Assembly (NCBI GenBank): GCA_020639115.1
Contig: JACKHG010000018.1
Coordinates: 1-64,000, forward strand
DNA: 64,000 nt
DNA from: Phycisphaerales bacterium
GTDB taxonomy: Bacteria; Planctomycetota; Phycisphaerae; UBA1845
Reading direction: 5' to 3'
Positions 1 through 8,812 of this stretch are shown here, piece after piece; position 1 is the first letter of the stretch; every line of letters begins with the position of its first letter. The notes below the pieces were generated by a model. That model saw nothing but the letters and a program-made list of their open reading frames with translations, was not told the origin of the DNA and ran no database searches. A program made the translations under genes and the position numbers.

Positions 1-1
1 A

Positions 2-934
<933 letters not shown>

Positions 935-1128
935 CACATTACAACGCCTGCATGATTCTCACATCTGGGAATGTCCGGCGATCGCGGCAAGCGGCCGCAT
1001 TTTATCAGACTTCCCATCCGATTTTACTCGGGCCCTCCTTAAACCACCTGCGCAGGTGTGCCGATGACAACACCGTATGCCAGTGCCGGGTTTTGGACGG
1101 CGCGCGCTACATGTGCTGCGAGGGTACG

Positions 1129-2013
1129 ATGCAGGTACAGACACCGGACACCAAAGCGGTCGTGAAATCAGCGCTAGCGGCGGTTGGGGAAATCGCCACG
1201 CTGCCGGAAGTCACGGTCAAGATCATCGAGGTGGTCGAAGACCCGAAAGGCACGGCGCGCGATCTCCACGAAGTCATCAAAAAGGACCCGGCCCTGTCCG
1301 CCAAGGTGTTGAAGGTGGTCAACTCCGCGTTCTACGGCCTGCCCGGTCAGGTGGCCAGCGTCGACCGCGCCATCGTGCTCCTGGGCCTCTCCGCCGTCAA
1401 GAACATCGCGATCGCCGCGTCGATCTCGCGCCTGTTCAACTCGGCACACAAGTCCGACCTCTTCGACGCCCGCGAACTGTGGCGGCACAGCGTGGCCGTC
1501 GGCGTGGCCGCCAAGAAGATCTCGCAGGCTGCGGGCGACCTGGCGGGCCACGAGGAGATGTTCCTCGCCGGTCTGATCCACGATCTCGGGCTGCTCATCG
1601 AGCGGCAGGCGTTTCCGGACAAGCTCAACGAGGTCGTGCGGGCCAAGCTGGATACGCAGGAAAACTTCCTCGAGATCGAGCAGCGGATCATCGGCGCGAC
1701 GCACCAGGACTTCGGCGACGCGCTGACCACGCGCTGGAAGTTCCCGCGGCACCTGCGGGCAGCCGTGGGCTTCCACCACAACCCCGACGATCTCGCAGCC
1801 GAGCTCAAGCGCATCGGTATGATCGTCCACTGCGCCGACGTGCTCTGCTGTCAGGAGGGGCACGGCTTCAGCCTGACCGCGGATGACGCGGAGTTCACCG
1901 AGGAGTTGCTCAACGGCGTGGGTATCACCGTCGAGAAGCTCGTCGAGGTGCGCGACAACATGCTGCCGGAGCTCGAAGAAGCCTCGGCCATGCTCTCACC
2001 GCAGGCCGACTAA
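1129..2013 (+). CDS. HDOD domain protein
   Basis: A signalling or regulatory protein of about 294 residues built almost entirely of one HDOD domain, an HD-fold module usually linked to bacterial signal transduction without proven hydrolase activity. Visible family hallmarks are ATLPEVTVKIIEVVEDPKG near the N-terminus, KDPALSAKVLKVVNSAFYG, the DRAIVLLGLSAVKNIAIA helix and GLIHDLGLL. I chose the ATG at 1129 because GAGGG lies just upstream and homology begins with the next residues; an ATG at 1111 would add six residues. It is convergent with the importer genes, with only 15 bp between stop codons. Partner and signal are unknown. Confidence 0.85.
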   Translation: MQVQTPDTKAVVKSALAAVGEIATLPEVTVKIIEVVEDPKGTARDLHEVIKKDPALSAKVLKVVNSAFYGLPGQVASVDRAIVLLGLSAVKNIAIAASISRLFNSAHKSDLFDARELWRHSVAVGVAAKKISQAAGDLAGHEEMFLAGLIHDLGLLIERQAFPDKLNEVVRAKLDTQENFLEIEQRIIGATHQDFGDALTTRWKFPRHLRAAVGFHHNPDDLAAELKRIGMIVHCADVLCCQEGHGFSLTADDAEFTEELLNGVGITVEKLVEVRDNMLPELEEASAMLSPQAD

Positions 2014-2028
2014 GCCCAGCCAATCACC

Positions 2029-3087
2029 CTACAGCCGGCGACCAGCCCGCCGCGCGCACAACAGCACCAGGAATACCGGGGTGCCGATCAACGCCGTCAT
2101 GACCCCAATGGGCAGACGTGCGACCGTGACTTCGCGCCCGGACAGAGCGGCGTAGCCCATCGGCAGCAGCGTCGTGAGAAAATCGCACACGATCAGGAAC
2201 ACACCGCCGAGCAGGGCAGCCGTGGGCAGCAGCGCCCGATGGTCGCCGCCGTTGATCAGGCGGGCCAGGTGCGGGATGATCAGGCCGACGAACCCGATCG
2301 GTCCGCACAGCGACACGACCGCCGCAACCGCCAGCGATCCCACGAGTATGCCGATCACCTCGAGCCGCGCGACGTTCACGCCACGCGTCGCCGCGATCTC
2401 CGCGCCGACCGCGAACTGATTCAGCCCGCGGGCCAGCAGCAGCATGATGATCCAGGCCGGCACGACGATCGGCAGCAGGGCGGTGAGCTCGACGCCGCCG
2501 AACGTGTCGAGGCTGCCCATCATCCAGCGAACCGTGAGGTACGTCTGCGTCACGTCGGCCAGCGACGTCACGAAGATCATCATGCCCGAGCAGAAAAACC
2601 CGATGGTCACGCCCGCGAGCAGCAGCGTCTGGCCGGAGAGCCGGGCGCTCGAGCGGGCCAGCAGCAGCACGACGCCCAGCACCACCAGTGCGCCGATGAA
2701 CGCCGCGAGCGACACCGTGGACAGCCCGGCCACGACGTGCAGCCAGCCGATCTTGTAGGCGATGAGCGCGCCGAGCGACGCGCCGCTGGCGATGCCCATC
2801 GTGTACGGCGTGGCCAGCGGGTTGCGAAACAGCGTCTGGAAGATGGCGCCCGCCAGGGCCAACGTCACCCCGGCGACGAGTGCCTTGAGCGTGCGCGGGA
2901 AGCGGATTTCCCAAGCGATCCCGGCGGTCGGGTTCGACGCGTCGGACGGAGCGCGCAGCGCCCGCCACGCGTCGACGACGCCGATGTCCTGCGTGCCGAT
3001 GCCCGGGCTGATCGCCAGCACAATTGCGAGCAGCAGCGCCCAGGGCAACAGGCGCACAAACAGGGAACGCCAGGTGAGCGGGCTCAT
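2029..3087 (-). CDS. FecCD/BtuC-family ABC transporter permease
   Basis: Inner-membrane permease of a vitamin B12/siderophore-type ABC importer (352 residues, usual length about 330-350). About ten hydrophobic segments are visible. Family motifs include FPRTLKALVAGVTLALAGA, FQTLFRNPLATPYTMGIASG and the cytoplasmic coupling region CGPIGFVGLIIPHLARLI. Its start overlaps the ATPase stop by 4 bp (positions 3084-3087), so translation is probably coupled. Gene order is binding protein, ATPase, permease on the minus strand. Substrate (cobalamin, heme or ferric siderophore) cannot be decided; no TonB-dependent receptor or cobamide gene is nearby. Confidence 0.9.
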   Translation of the reverse strand: MSPLTWRSLFVRLLPWALLLAIVLAISPGIGTQDIGVVDAWRALRAPSDASNPTAGIAWEIRFPRTLKALVAGVTLALAGAIFQTLFRNPLATPYTMGIASGASLGALIAYKIGWLHVVAGLSTVSLAAFIGALVVLGVVLLLARSSARLSGQTLLLAGVTIGFFCSGMMIFVTSLADVTQTYLTVRWMMGSLDTFGGVELTALLPIVVPAWIIMLLLARGLNQFAVGAEIAATRGVNVARLEVIGILVGSLAVAAVVSLCGPIGFVGLIIPHLARLINGGDHRALLPTAALLGGVFLIVCDFLTTLLPMGYAALSGREVTVARLPIGVMTALIGTPVFLVLLCARRAGRRL

Positions 3088-3917
3088 GCCGGGGCCCCGT
3101 CGGTCACGACCGGGTGGGCGAGCAGCAGGGGGGGCTCGGCTGGCCCCCGGTCAAAGCGCTGAAACGTCACGTCGTACACCCGGGCGAGCGCGGGGTCGCG
3201 CAGAACTTCTGCCGGAGGGCCGAGGGCCGCCACGCCACCCGCGTGCAGGACGCACAGCACGTCCGCAAACCGACCCGCGAGGTTGAGATCGTGAGTCACC
3301 GCGATGACCGCCAGCCGCCGCGCATGGACCAGCTCACGCAGCAGGTTGAATATTCGCAATTGCTGGGCCAGGTCAAGATCGCTCGTCGGCTCGTCGAGCG
3401 CCAGTATCGCCGGGTGCTGGGCCAGGGCAGCCGCCAAGTGCACTCGCTGGGCCTCGCCGCCGGAGAGCGTGCCGAGCCGCCGGTTACGAAATTCCAGGGT
3501 GCCGGTGATGCGCAGCGCCTCGTCGACGGCCGCCAGGTCCTCCGGCGCTTCGAACATGCGCATGCCCAGGTACGGATAGCGGCCGAGGCGGACCGCCTCC
3601 TCCGCGGTCATGTCGGGCGGCGCCTGCGGATGCTGCGGCAGCAGCGCGATGCGTCGGGCACGCTCGACGGGCCGCCACGCGTGGATGGGGCGATCCTCGA
3701 GCAGGACCTCGCCGGACAGCGGATGATGCAGACCCGCCAGCAGACGCAGCAGCGTGCTCTTGCCCGCGCCATTGGGCCCGACAAGCGCGAGCAACTCCCC
3801 GGACCGGACGTCGAGGTCGAGCCCCGTCAGCACCGGATCCGCACCCGGATAGGCGAAGTGCAGGGCGCGGGCGCGAAGGATGGGCGCGGAATCAGTCGGC
3901 ACGCGCGGTCGCCTCAT
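3084..3917 (-). CDS. ABC transporter ATP-binding protein (FecE/BtuD type)
   Basis: Cytoplasmic ATPase of the importer (277 residues). Walker A is GPNGAGKST at about residues 47-55, the Q-loop region is ALLPQHPQAPPDMTAEEAV, the signature is LSGGEAQRV, Walker B plus D-loop is ILALDEPTSDLD, and the switch histidine is in VIAVTHDLN. This is the usual FecE/FhuC/BtuD layout. The start overlaps the end of the binding-protein gene by 26 bp and the stop overlaps the permease start by 4 bp, so the three genes form a tight operon. An ATG a few codons downstream would also be possible. Confidence 0.9.
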   Translation of the reverse strand: MRRPRVPTDSAPILRARALHFAYPGADPVLTGLDLDVRSGELLALVGPNGAGKSTLLRLLAGLHHPLSGEVLLEDRPIHAWRPVERARRIALLPQHPQAPPDMTAEEAVRLGRYPYLGMRMFEAPEDLAAVDEALRITGTLEFRNRRLGTLSGGEAQRVHLAAALAQHPAILALDEPTSDLDLAQQLRIFNLLRELVHARRLAVIAVTHDLNLAGRFADVLCVLHAGGVAALGPPAEVLRDPALARVYDVTFQRFDRGPAEPPLLLAHPVVTDGAPA

Positions 3918-4758
3918 CGGTGAAGAGTTCGTGCAGCTTCTTCGCCAGCAGCACCACGCGTGGCGACGGCGTCAGCACGTAGTCGGCGGTCAGCACGTGG
4001 ATTGCCTTATTCCGAATCGCCGGAACTGCCGGCACGGCGTCCCACTGCTTCACGATGTTCTCAATTTCCTCTGGCGTGAGCGTCGCGCCGGGCATGGCCT
4101 CGATGATGATGTCCGGCTGGCGGGCGATGACTTCCTCGAGGCCGACCTCCGGATAGGCGACGTCCACGTCGCCGAAGACGTTCGTGCCGCCGGCGATCTC
4201 GATCACCTCGTGCAGATACGAGGGCTTGCCGACCGTCGTCAGCGGGGTGAGCCGGTCGCGGCTGCGGAGCGCGAGCAGCACGCGCGGGCGATGCTGCGCC
4301 GCGCCCGCGGCGATGTCGTCGAGTTGTCCGCGAATCGAATCGGTCAGCGCCCGCGCCTTGTCCGCCTCGCCGAGCAGCCCACCCAGGTCGCGGATCGTCG
4401 TGTAGAGCGTCGCCAGCGAATCGGTGCGATCCTCGTACATCGCGATGCCGTGCCGTTCGCAGAGGCCCGCCACGTGGGCGTTGTGCCCCCGCTGGATCAC
4501 CAGGTCGGGCCTGAGGGCGAGGATCTTCTCCAGGTCCGGGTCGTCGAGTCCGCCAACCTTCGGCAGCTCGCGGGTCTGGTCGGGATAGGTGACGTAGGCA
4601 CTCACGCCCACCAGCCGGTCGCAGGCCCCGAGGGCACAGACGATCTCGGCGTTGCTGGGCGCGTTGGCGATAATCCGCTGCGGAGGCTCGCCCCCGTGCT
4701 CCGGCGGCGTGGCTCCGGCGTTCAGGCTGAATATCAGGGTCAGGAGCAGGCTGATCAT
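3892..4758 (-). CDS. Periplasmic binding protein of B12/iron-complex ABC importer (BtuF-like)
   Basis: Exported substrate-binding protein (288 residues), first gene of the importer operon. It has a short signal peptide (MISLLLTLIFSLNAGA) without a clear lipobox, then the type-III periplasmic-binding-protein fold: RIIANAPSNAEIVCALGA, VGVSAYVTYP, LPKVGGLDDPDLEKILAL, RPDLVI and, in the second lobe, PSYLHEVIEIAGGTNVFG and EEVIARQPDIII. These motifs match BtuF and related cobalamin/iron-chelate proteins. The roughly 260-bp region upstream has a faint B12-box resemblance but not a recognisable riboswitch. Family is confident, ligand is not. Confidence 0.88.
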   Translation of the reverse strand: MISLLLTLIFSLNAGATPPEHGGEPPQRIIANAPSNAEIVCALGACDRLVGVSAYVTYPDQTRELPKVGGLDDPDLEKILALRPDLVIQRGHNAHVAGLCERHGIAMYEDRTDSLATLYTTIRDLGGLLGEADKARALTDSIRGQLDDIAAGAAQHRPRVLLALRSRDRLTPLTTVGKPSYLHEVIEIAGGTNVFGDVDVAYPEVGLEEVIARQPDIIIEAMPGATLTPEEIENIVKQWDAVPAVPAIRNKAIHVLTADYVLTPSPRVVLLAKKLHELFTDEATARAD

Positions 4759-5022
4759 GCGGCATCACCGGAAGGGGGCTGGGCGGGCGCCCGGCGTCCC
4801 GCAAAGGGCAGGCCATTGTCTCGCCGACAGAACCATGGTCAAGGCGTTGCGGGGTCGTGGGGCGGGGGCGCTGCAGCTTGTGCAGATTGCCGCAACCAAC
4901 TTTGCACAAGGAGCATATAAGACGTAAACTCAGTGGCCCGGCGGAATTAGGGTGGTCCCCGCCGCGGTCGAGAACCGAATTCACTGGGCGCCGACACCGG
5001 CGAGGGTGGTGGGTCAGAAACG

Positions 5023-6105
5023 ATGCGAGATGCCATGGCTGCAGCGGCGAGACCAGCCGTGATGCGTGCGCGCTATGCGCGGCTCTGGACGGGTGGGCTC
5101 GTTGCGCTCGCGCTCTGCGCGGTCGCGCGGGCGGATGATCCGTTCGCCGGGGTGGAGGCGCGGCTCACCGCGCCGGTGACCACGGTCGCGCCCGGCAAGC
5201 CCGTGCGCGTGCGTTTTTCCATCTACAACGGCAACGATCATCCGGTTGTGCTGAGCGTGCCCGGCACGACGACCGGTCCCACCGAGCCAGCCATCGATCT
5301 GCCCGACTCGCACATCTTCAGCGGGACCGGCTTCGCCGGCCTGACCATCCGCGGCGACTACGATCGCACCTGGAAGGACGCGTACGGCGTCGTGCCGCCG
5401 GCTGAGGCGCCGGAACTGGTGCTGGCGCCGCATGCCTTCGTCGGCCGCGAGATCGACGTCTCGGCGTACTATCCCGCGCTGCAGACCCCGGGCCTCTACC
5501 GCATGGTCTGGCAGCCGTACGGCGGACTGCTCACCTCGAACCAGCTCACCATCGAGGTCGCGTCGCTGAAGCAGGCGGAGATCATCACCGACGAAGGCAC
5601 GATGACCGTGCAGTTCTACTACGACGCCGCGCCGAACCACGTCGCCAACTTCATCGATCTTGCCCGTAGTGGTTTTTACGATCAGAAGACGTTCCACCGC
5701 ATCGAGCCGGGCTACTTCATCCAGGGCGGCGATCCGAACGGCGACGGCACGGGCATCCGCCCCGACGGAAAGAAGCTCAAGGCGGAATTCAACAGCTACC
5801 CGGTCGACCGCGGCACGCTCTGCATGGCCCGCCTGGAGACCGAGCCCGACTCCGCGAGCTGCCAGTTCCTGATCGCCAACACGCGCATGCCCAGTTGGGA
5901 CGGGCGGTACACCGTCTTCGGCCACATCGTCGGCGAGGAGTCGGAGCAGACGCTCGACAAGCTGATGGCCCAGCCGGTCAACCCCACCACGGGCCGGCCG
6001 GAGCGCACCATCTACATCCGCAGCGTGCGGATCATGGACGCGCCGCTGCCGGAGGACGTCACCGGCCTGCGCGGCGGCGGCTACGCCTCCGAAACCGACC
6101 GCTAA
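5023..6105 (+). CDS. Exported cyclophilin-type peptidyl-prolyl cis-trans isomerase
   Basis: Protein-folding isomerase predicted to act outside the cytoplasm (up to 360 residues). After a basic N-terminus and a signal segment (LVALALCAVARA, cleavage near ARADD) comes about 150 residues of beta-rich sequence with no family I recognise, perhaps an Ig-like domain. A C-terminal cyclophilin domain follows: VQFYYDAAPNHVANFIDLA, GFYDQKTFHRIEPGYFIQGG with the catalytic-type Phe-His-Arg, GDPNGDGTG, SCQFLIAN and YTVFGHIVGE. Start candidates are ATGs at 5023, 5035 and 5062; the later ones give a more typical signal peptide. It diverges from the importer operon. Confidence 0.88.
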   Translation: MRDAMAAAARPAVMRARYARLWTGGLVALALCAVARADDPFAGVEARLTAPVTTVAPGKPVRVRFSIYNGNDHPVVLSVPGTTTGPTEPAIDLPDSHIFSGTGFAGLTIRGDYDRTWKDAYGVVPPAEAPELVLAPHAFVGREIDVSAYYPALQTPGLYRMVWQPYGGLLTSNQLTIEVASLKQAEIITDEGTMTVQFYYDAAPNHVANFIDLARSGFYDQKTFHRIEPGYFIQGGDPNGDGTGIRPDGKKLKAEFNSYPVDRGTLCMARLETEPDSASCQFLIANTRMPSWDGRYTVFGHIVGEESEQTLDKLMAQPVNPTTGRPERTIYIRSVRIMDAPLPEDVTGLRGGGYASETDR

Positions 6106-6110
6106 CCCAA

Positions 6111-6138
6111 CAGAACCCCGGCAGCCATGCCGGGGCCA
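6111..6138. repeat. 28-bp palindromic repeat, copy 1
   Basis: Contains CCCCGGCA, a GCCA loop and TGCCGGGG, a perfect 8-bp stem, flanked by CAGAA and CCA. The whole 28 bp recurs identically at 6319-6346. It starts just after the cyclophilin stop codon. Probably a dispersed intergenic repeat; no poly-T follows, so a classical terminator role is not shown. Confidence 0.75.
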
Positions 6139-6276
6139 AGTGCAATCGCCCGAAACGCCGCGCTGCGCCGGCGGAACCGCGCTCAAGCGCCGTACGTCAC
6201 GCTATTGCATGACGAAGCCTCGCAGGCGTTTGGATTTCCAATGGACTGATGATGTCGTACTTTCCGTACGTCCCGG

Positions 6277-6296
6277 CCCCCCACTTGCGTGGGGGG
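6277..6296. repeat. GC-rich hairpin CCCCCCAC-TTGC-GTGGGGGG
   Basis: A perfect 8-bp stem with a TTGC tetraloop, followed by TTCTAAT, lying between the two copies of the 28-bp repeat. It could be a terminator-like structure or part of the same dispersed repeat family. Only the structure is seen; function is inferred. Confidence 0.6.
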
Positions 6297-6318
6297 TTCT
6301 AATGATGTGCGCGCCAAT

Positions 6319-6346
6319 CAGAACCCCGGCAGCCATGCCGGGGCCA
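6319..6346. repeat. 28-bp palindromic repeat, copy 2
   Basis: Identical to 6111-6138 across all 28 bp, 208 bp downstream of it, with the same 8-bp CCCCGGCA/TGCCGGGG stem. The flanks differ on both sides, so it is a discrete repeat unit and not a longer duplication. Confidence 0.75.
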
Positions 6347-6517
6347 CGACCGGTCGCCCATCGTGCCCCCGTCGTCGCCGCGGCTCGATGTCACCCACGA
6401 GCGTACACGCGGGGTCCGCGGGCTGCGAGCACGCGTCCCGGCGGCTTGGCCGCTGCCGGAGCCGCTTCCGGGCATCAGGGCTGGCATTTCTGGGCGCGGG
6501 CGTTATGGTAGGGGGTG

Positions 6518-6526
6518 TGCTAGAAT
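6518..6526 (+). promoter_or_regulatory. Extended -10 promoter (TGC TAGAAT) for SRP RNA/dnaX
   Basis: TG-n-TAGAAT matches an extended -10 element. No good -35 is visible at the usual distance. It lies about 70 bp before the SRP RNA 5' end and 250 bp before dnaX, so it could drive a precursor covering both. Confidence 0.4.
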
Positions 6527-6597
6527 CATCCTGGCGGCCGTACGGGCCGCCGTGGATTGGCTGGCTGCTCGGACGATCATCCGGCGGCGGCGAACAT

Positions 6598-6701
6598 TGA
6601 CGGCCGGGTCCCATGCAGTGGGCTCCGCAGCCAAAGGGTCAGGCTGGAGACAGAGCAGCCCAGTTGTTGAGTTCAGGTGCCGTGGTTCCACCTGGCCGTC
6701 A
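6598..6701 (+). ncRNA. ffs: Signal recognition particle RNA (small bacterial 4.5S type)
   Basis: RNA scaffold for Ffh in co-translational membrane targeting. The conserved domain IV is readable: GGG (6636-6638), UCAGG, a CUG/CAG stem closing a GAGA tetraloop (6647-6650), AGCAG, then CCC (6659-6661). This is the GUCAGG...AGCAGC symmetric-loop signature of SRP RNA. The ends pair as a 12-bp terminal stem, TGACGGCCGGGT (6598-6609) with ACCTGGCCGTCA (6690-6701), including one G-U. Length of about 104 nt fits the short bacterial form. The gene sits directly upstream of dnaX-ybaB-recR, as scr does in Bacillus subtilis. Exact mature ends are inferred from the stem. Confidence 0.85.
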
Positions 6702-6779
6702 TTGATCGTCGCCGCCTTCCTTTTCATACGACGCCTCTCGGCCCAGCCGGTCCCGGCGGGTTGATTCAGGACAGGGGTC

Positions 6780-7961
6780 ATGGCGTACGAAGTTCTCGCT
6801 CGCAAATACCGTAGCCGCACCTTCGACGAAATCGTCGGCCAGGGGGCGATCGCGACGACCCTCAAGAACGCGATCCAGAGCGGGCGGATCCACCACGGCT
6901 ACCTCTTCACCGGCACACGCGGCGTCGGCAAGACGTCGATGGCCCGCATCCTCGCCAAGGCGCTGAACTGCTTTTCATTCGACGCCCCGACCGCGACGCC
7001 GTGCTGCACCTGCGAGTCGTGCCTGCGCATCGCCGAGGGCGGCGACCTCGACGTCGTCGAGATCGACGCCGCCAGCAACACCGGCGTCGACAACATCCGC
7101 GACCTGCGCAACAACGCCGCGTACAAGCCGGCCCGGGCGCGCTTCAAGATCTTCATCATCGACGAAGTGCACATGCTCAGCACCGGCGCGTTCAACGCGC
7201 TGCTCAAGACGCTGGAGGAGCCGCCGGATCACGTGAAGTTCGTCCTCGCGACGACCGAAGCACACAAGGTGCCCGCGACGATCAAGAGCCGCTGCCAGCG
7301 CTTCGACTTCCGCAGCATCAGCCCGGCTGACATCGCCGAGCAGTTGCGGTCGATCCTCCAGCAGGAGGAGATCACCGCGGACGAGTCGGTGGTGCGACGG
7401 GTGTCGCGGCTGGCGAACGGCTCGATGCGTGACGCGCTGTCGCTGCTCGACCAGTTGCTGGCGTACGGGACGCGTGAGCTGACCGAGGCCCTGATGGAGG
7501 ACCTGCTGCCGTCGGCCCACGACGCGGTGATCCACCAGCTGGTGGATGCGCTCGCGGCTGGCGAGGCAGCCGACGCCCTGCGCTGCGTCGAGGAGTGTCT
7601 CGGTGCGGGTCAGACCGCGGCGCGGTTCTGCGACCTGTTCATCGAGCACCTGCGGGCGCTCATGCTGCTGCGGGTGTGCGGCGCGGAGACGGAGCTGGTG
7701 GATGTGGGATCCGCCGCGCGCGAGCAGCTCGCGGGCCAGGCTCCGGCGTTCGAGGCGCCCGTTTACGTGTACATGATCGCGCTGCTTGAGGAAGTGCGGC
7801 GGCAAGTCAAGTCGACGAGCGCGCCGCGGGCGTTGATCGACGCAGCCGTGGTGCGGCTCGCGATGGCATCGGCGTTCACGGGCATCGATGCGCTGGTGGC
7901 CCACGTCGGGGGAGCAGCCGGTGAGGCTCCCGCGTCAAAAAAAAAACTGAACGTGGCGTAA
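6780..7961 (+). CDS. dnaX: DNA polymerase III subunit gamma/tau
   Basis: Clamp-loader ATPase of the replicative polymerase. The 393-residue zero-frame product has Walker A GTRGVGKT at about residues 45-52, a zinc-binding cluster (C64, C75/76, C78, C81), Walker B/DEVH-box IIDEVHML at about 126-133, the sensor-1 region FVLATTEAHKVP and SRCQRFDF. It ends soon after domain III with SKKKLNVA, directly after an A10 run, which gives a gamma-like short form. The -1 frame continues for about 120 codons with a tau-like C-terminus (see the separate entries). First protein gene of an SRP RNA-dnaX-ybaB-recR cluster. Identification is certain; which form is made depends on the A-run. Confidence 0.96.
   Translation: MAYEVLARKYRSRTFDEIVGQGAIATTLKNAIQSGRIHHGYLFTGTRGVGKTSMARILAKALNCFSFDAPTATPCCTCESCLRIAEGGDLDVVEIDAASNTGVDNIRDLRNNAAYKPARARFKIFIIDEVHMLSTGAFNALLKTLEEPPDHVKFVLATTEAHKVPATIKSRCQRFDFRSISPADIAEQLRSILQQEEITADESVVRRVSRLANGSMRDALSLLDQLLAYGTRELTEALMEDLLPSAHDAVIHQLVDALAAGEAADALRCVEECLGAGQTAARFCDLFIEHLRALMLLRVCGAETELVDVGSAAREQLAGQAPAFEAPVYVYMIALLEEVRRQVKSTSAPRALIDAAVVRLAMASAFTGIDALVAHVGGAAGEAPASKKKLNVA
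7937..7946 (+). promoter_or_regulatory. dnaX: A10 slippery run in dnaX (gamma/tau frameshift site)
   Basis: Ten consecutive A residues, read in frame as TCA AAA AAA AAA CTG, lie five codons before the zero-frame stop at 7959-7961. Slippage that adds one A (or a -1 ribosomal shift) joins dnaX to the open -1 frame ending at 8320. Known precedents are transcriptional slippage on A9 in Thermus thermophilus dnaX and the ribosomal shift on A AAA AAG in Escherichia coli. A sequencing miscount of the homopolymer is the alternative explanation. Confidence 0.7.
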
Positions 7962-8320
7962 CGCCGCCGGCGCCAGTGTCAGCCCCGCGGCCCCGGACCG
8001 GTGCGCCTGTGGCGACGGCTGTCGAACCCGGGCCGGCGGATCCCCCCAGGCGGCCGGCTCCGCAGAACGCGGAGGCCGAGCCGTCTTCGCGGCCGATGCG
8101 GCGGGCCGAGCGGCCCGCGAGCGTATCGGCTGAGCAGCGCAGCCGCCTGATGGCGCGGCCCTTTGTGCGGCGGGCGGTGGAGCTTTCGGGCGGATCGATC
8201 ATCGAGGTGCAGCGGCGGGGCAACGCGGGTGAGGCCGCCGGCGGACCGGCGGAAGCCGATGATGCGACAGACGTGGAAGCGGAGTCGCCGGAGGTACCCG
8301 GCGGCGAGGGAGCGGATTAG
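7947..8320 (+). CDS. dnaX: Tau-specific C-terminal extension of DnaX in the -1 frame
   Basis: The -1 frame is open from the A10 run through 8320 (TERGVTPPAPVSAPRPRTG onward). It encodes a Pro/Ala/Arg-rich linker followed by RPFVRRAVELSGGSIIEVQ. That motif resembles the terminal segment of many DnaX tau proteins (a PLVK...F-GG-IV-VR type pattern), which a random frame would not be expected to show. Joined to the N-terminal part it gives a product of about 513 residues. A GTG at 7976 could start it separately, but no function is known for the piece alone, so I read it as the tau extension. Confidence 0.65.
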
Positions 8321-8411
8321 AATCGCAGTGACCGGACGCCGGATGCGCGTGCACCAGCAACCGGCGGAACATTGAGGATACCGCGGCAGCGTGGAAAGAG
8401 GGTAAACGGCC

Positions 8412-8744
8412 ATGTTCGGGGGTCTTGGGAATATCATGGAGATGATGAAGAGCGCCAAGGATCTCCAGGCGCGCATGGCCGAATTCCAGAAGGAGCTCGC
8501 CACCAGGCGGTACGACGCCCAGTCCGGCGGCGGCGCGGTGCGCGTCGTCGTGGACGGCAAGGGCATGGTGGTCGACGTGAAGATCGAGCCCAGCGCGACC
8601 CAGGACGTCGAGCTGCTCGAGGACCTGGTGAAATCGGCGGTGTGTGCGGCGGCCAGCCGCGCCCACGACGCCATGCGCGCCGAGCTCAGCCAGATGACCG
8701 GCGGTCTCAACATCCCCGGCCTGGACTCCATGCTTCCGGGCTGA
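8412..8744 (+). CDS. YbaB/EbfC family nucleoid-associated protein
   Basis: Small DNA-binding protein (110 residues, normal family length) that forms dimeric tweezer-like folds. Recognisable features are the N-terminal MFGGLGNIMEMMKSAKDLQ, then GGAVRVVVDGKGMVVDVKI, ELLEDLVKSAVCAA and the Gly-rich end MTGGLNIPGLDSM. It lies between dnaX and recR, a conserved bacterial order. The start has GGAAAGAGGG upstream. Function in nucleoid organisation is known from relatives such as E. coli YbaB and Borrelia EbfC. Confidence 0.92.
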   Translation: MFGGLGNIMEMMKSAKDLQARMAEFQKELATRRYDAQSGGGAVRVVVDGKGMVVDVKIEPSATQDVELLEDLVKSAVCAAASRAHDAMRAELSQMTGGLNIPGLDSMLPG

Positions 8745-8812
8745 GCGACGGTGCGGCGCGCCCGCCGCGGCGCGGTCAGTTCATGAATTCCCAATCGACG
8801 GCGTAGAACTCC

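Larger units (their letters stand above)
6106..6517. other. Intergenic stretch with hairpin repeats, no gene
   Basis: About 400 bp between the cyclophilin gene and the SRP RNA promoter. I see no convincing coding frame. It contains two copies of a 28-bp palindromic repeat and one GC hairpin, annotated separately. The first repeat lies 6 bp after the cyclophilin stop and could act as its terminator or mRNA-stabilising hairpin. Confidence 0.6.

Noticed and set aside
4759..4920. Possible cobalamin riboswitch upstream of the BtuF-like gene (minus strand CCCCGCAAC and GTCGGCGAGAC...CCTGCC, a B12-box resemblance).
   Set aside because: Only scattered pieces match; the GGGAA and GGTGC...AATCC core helices are not found, and spacing is wrong. 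A covariance-model search would settle it.
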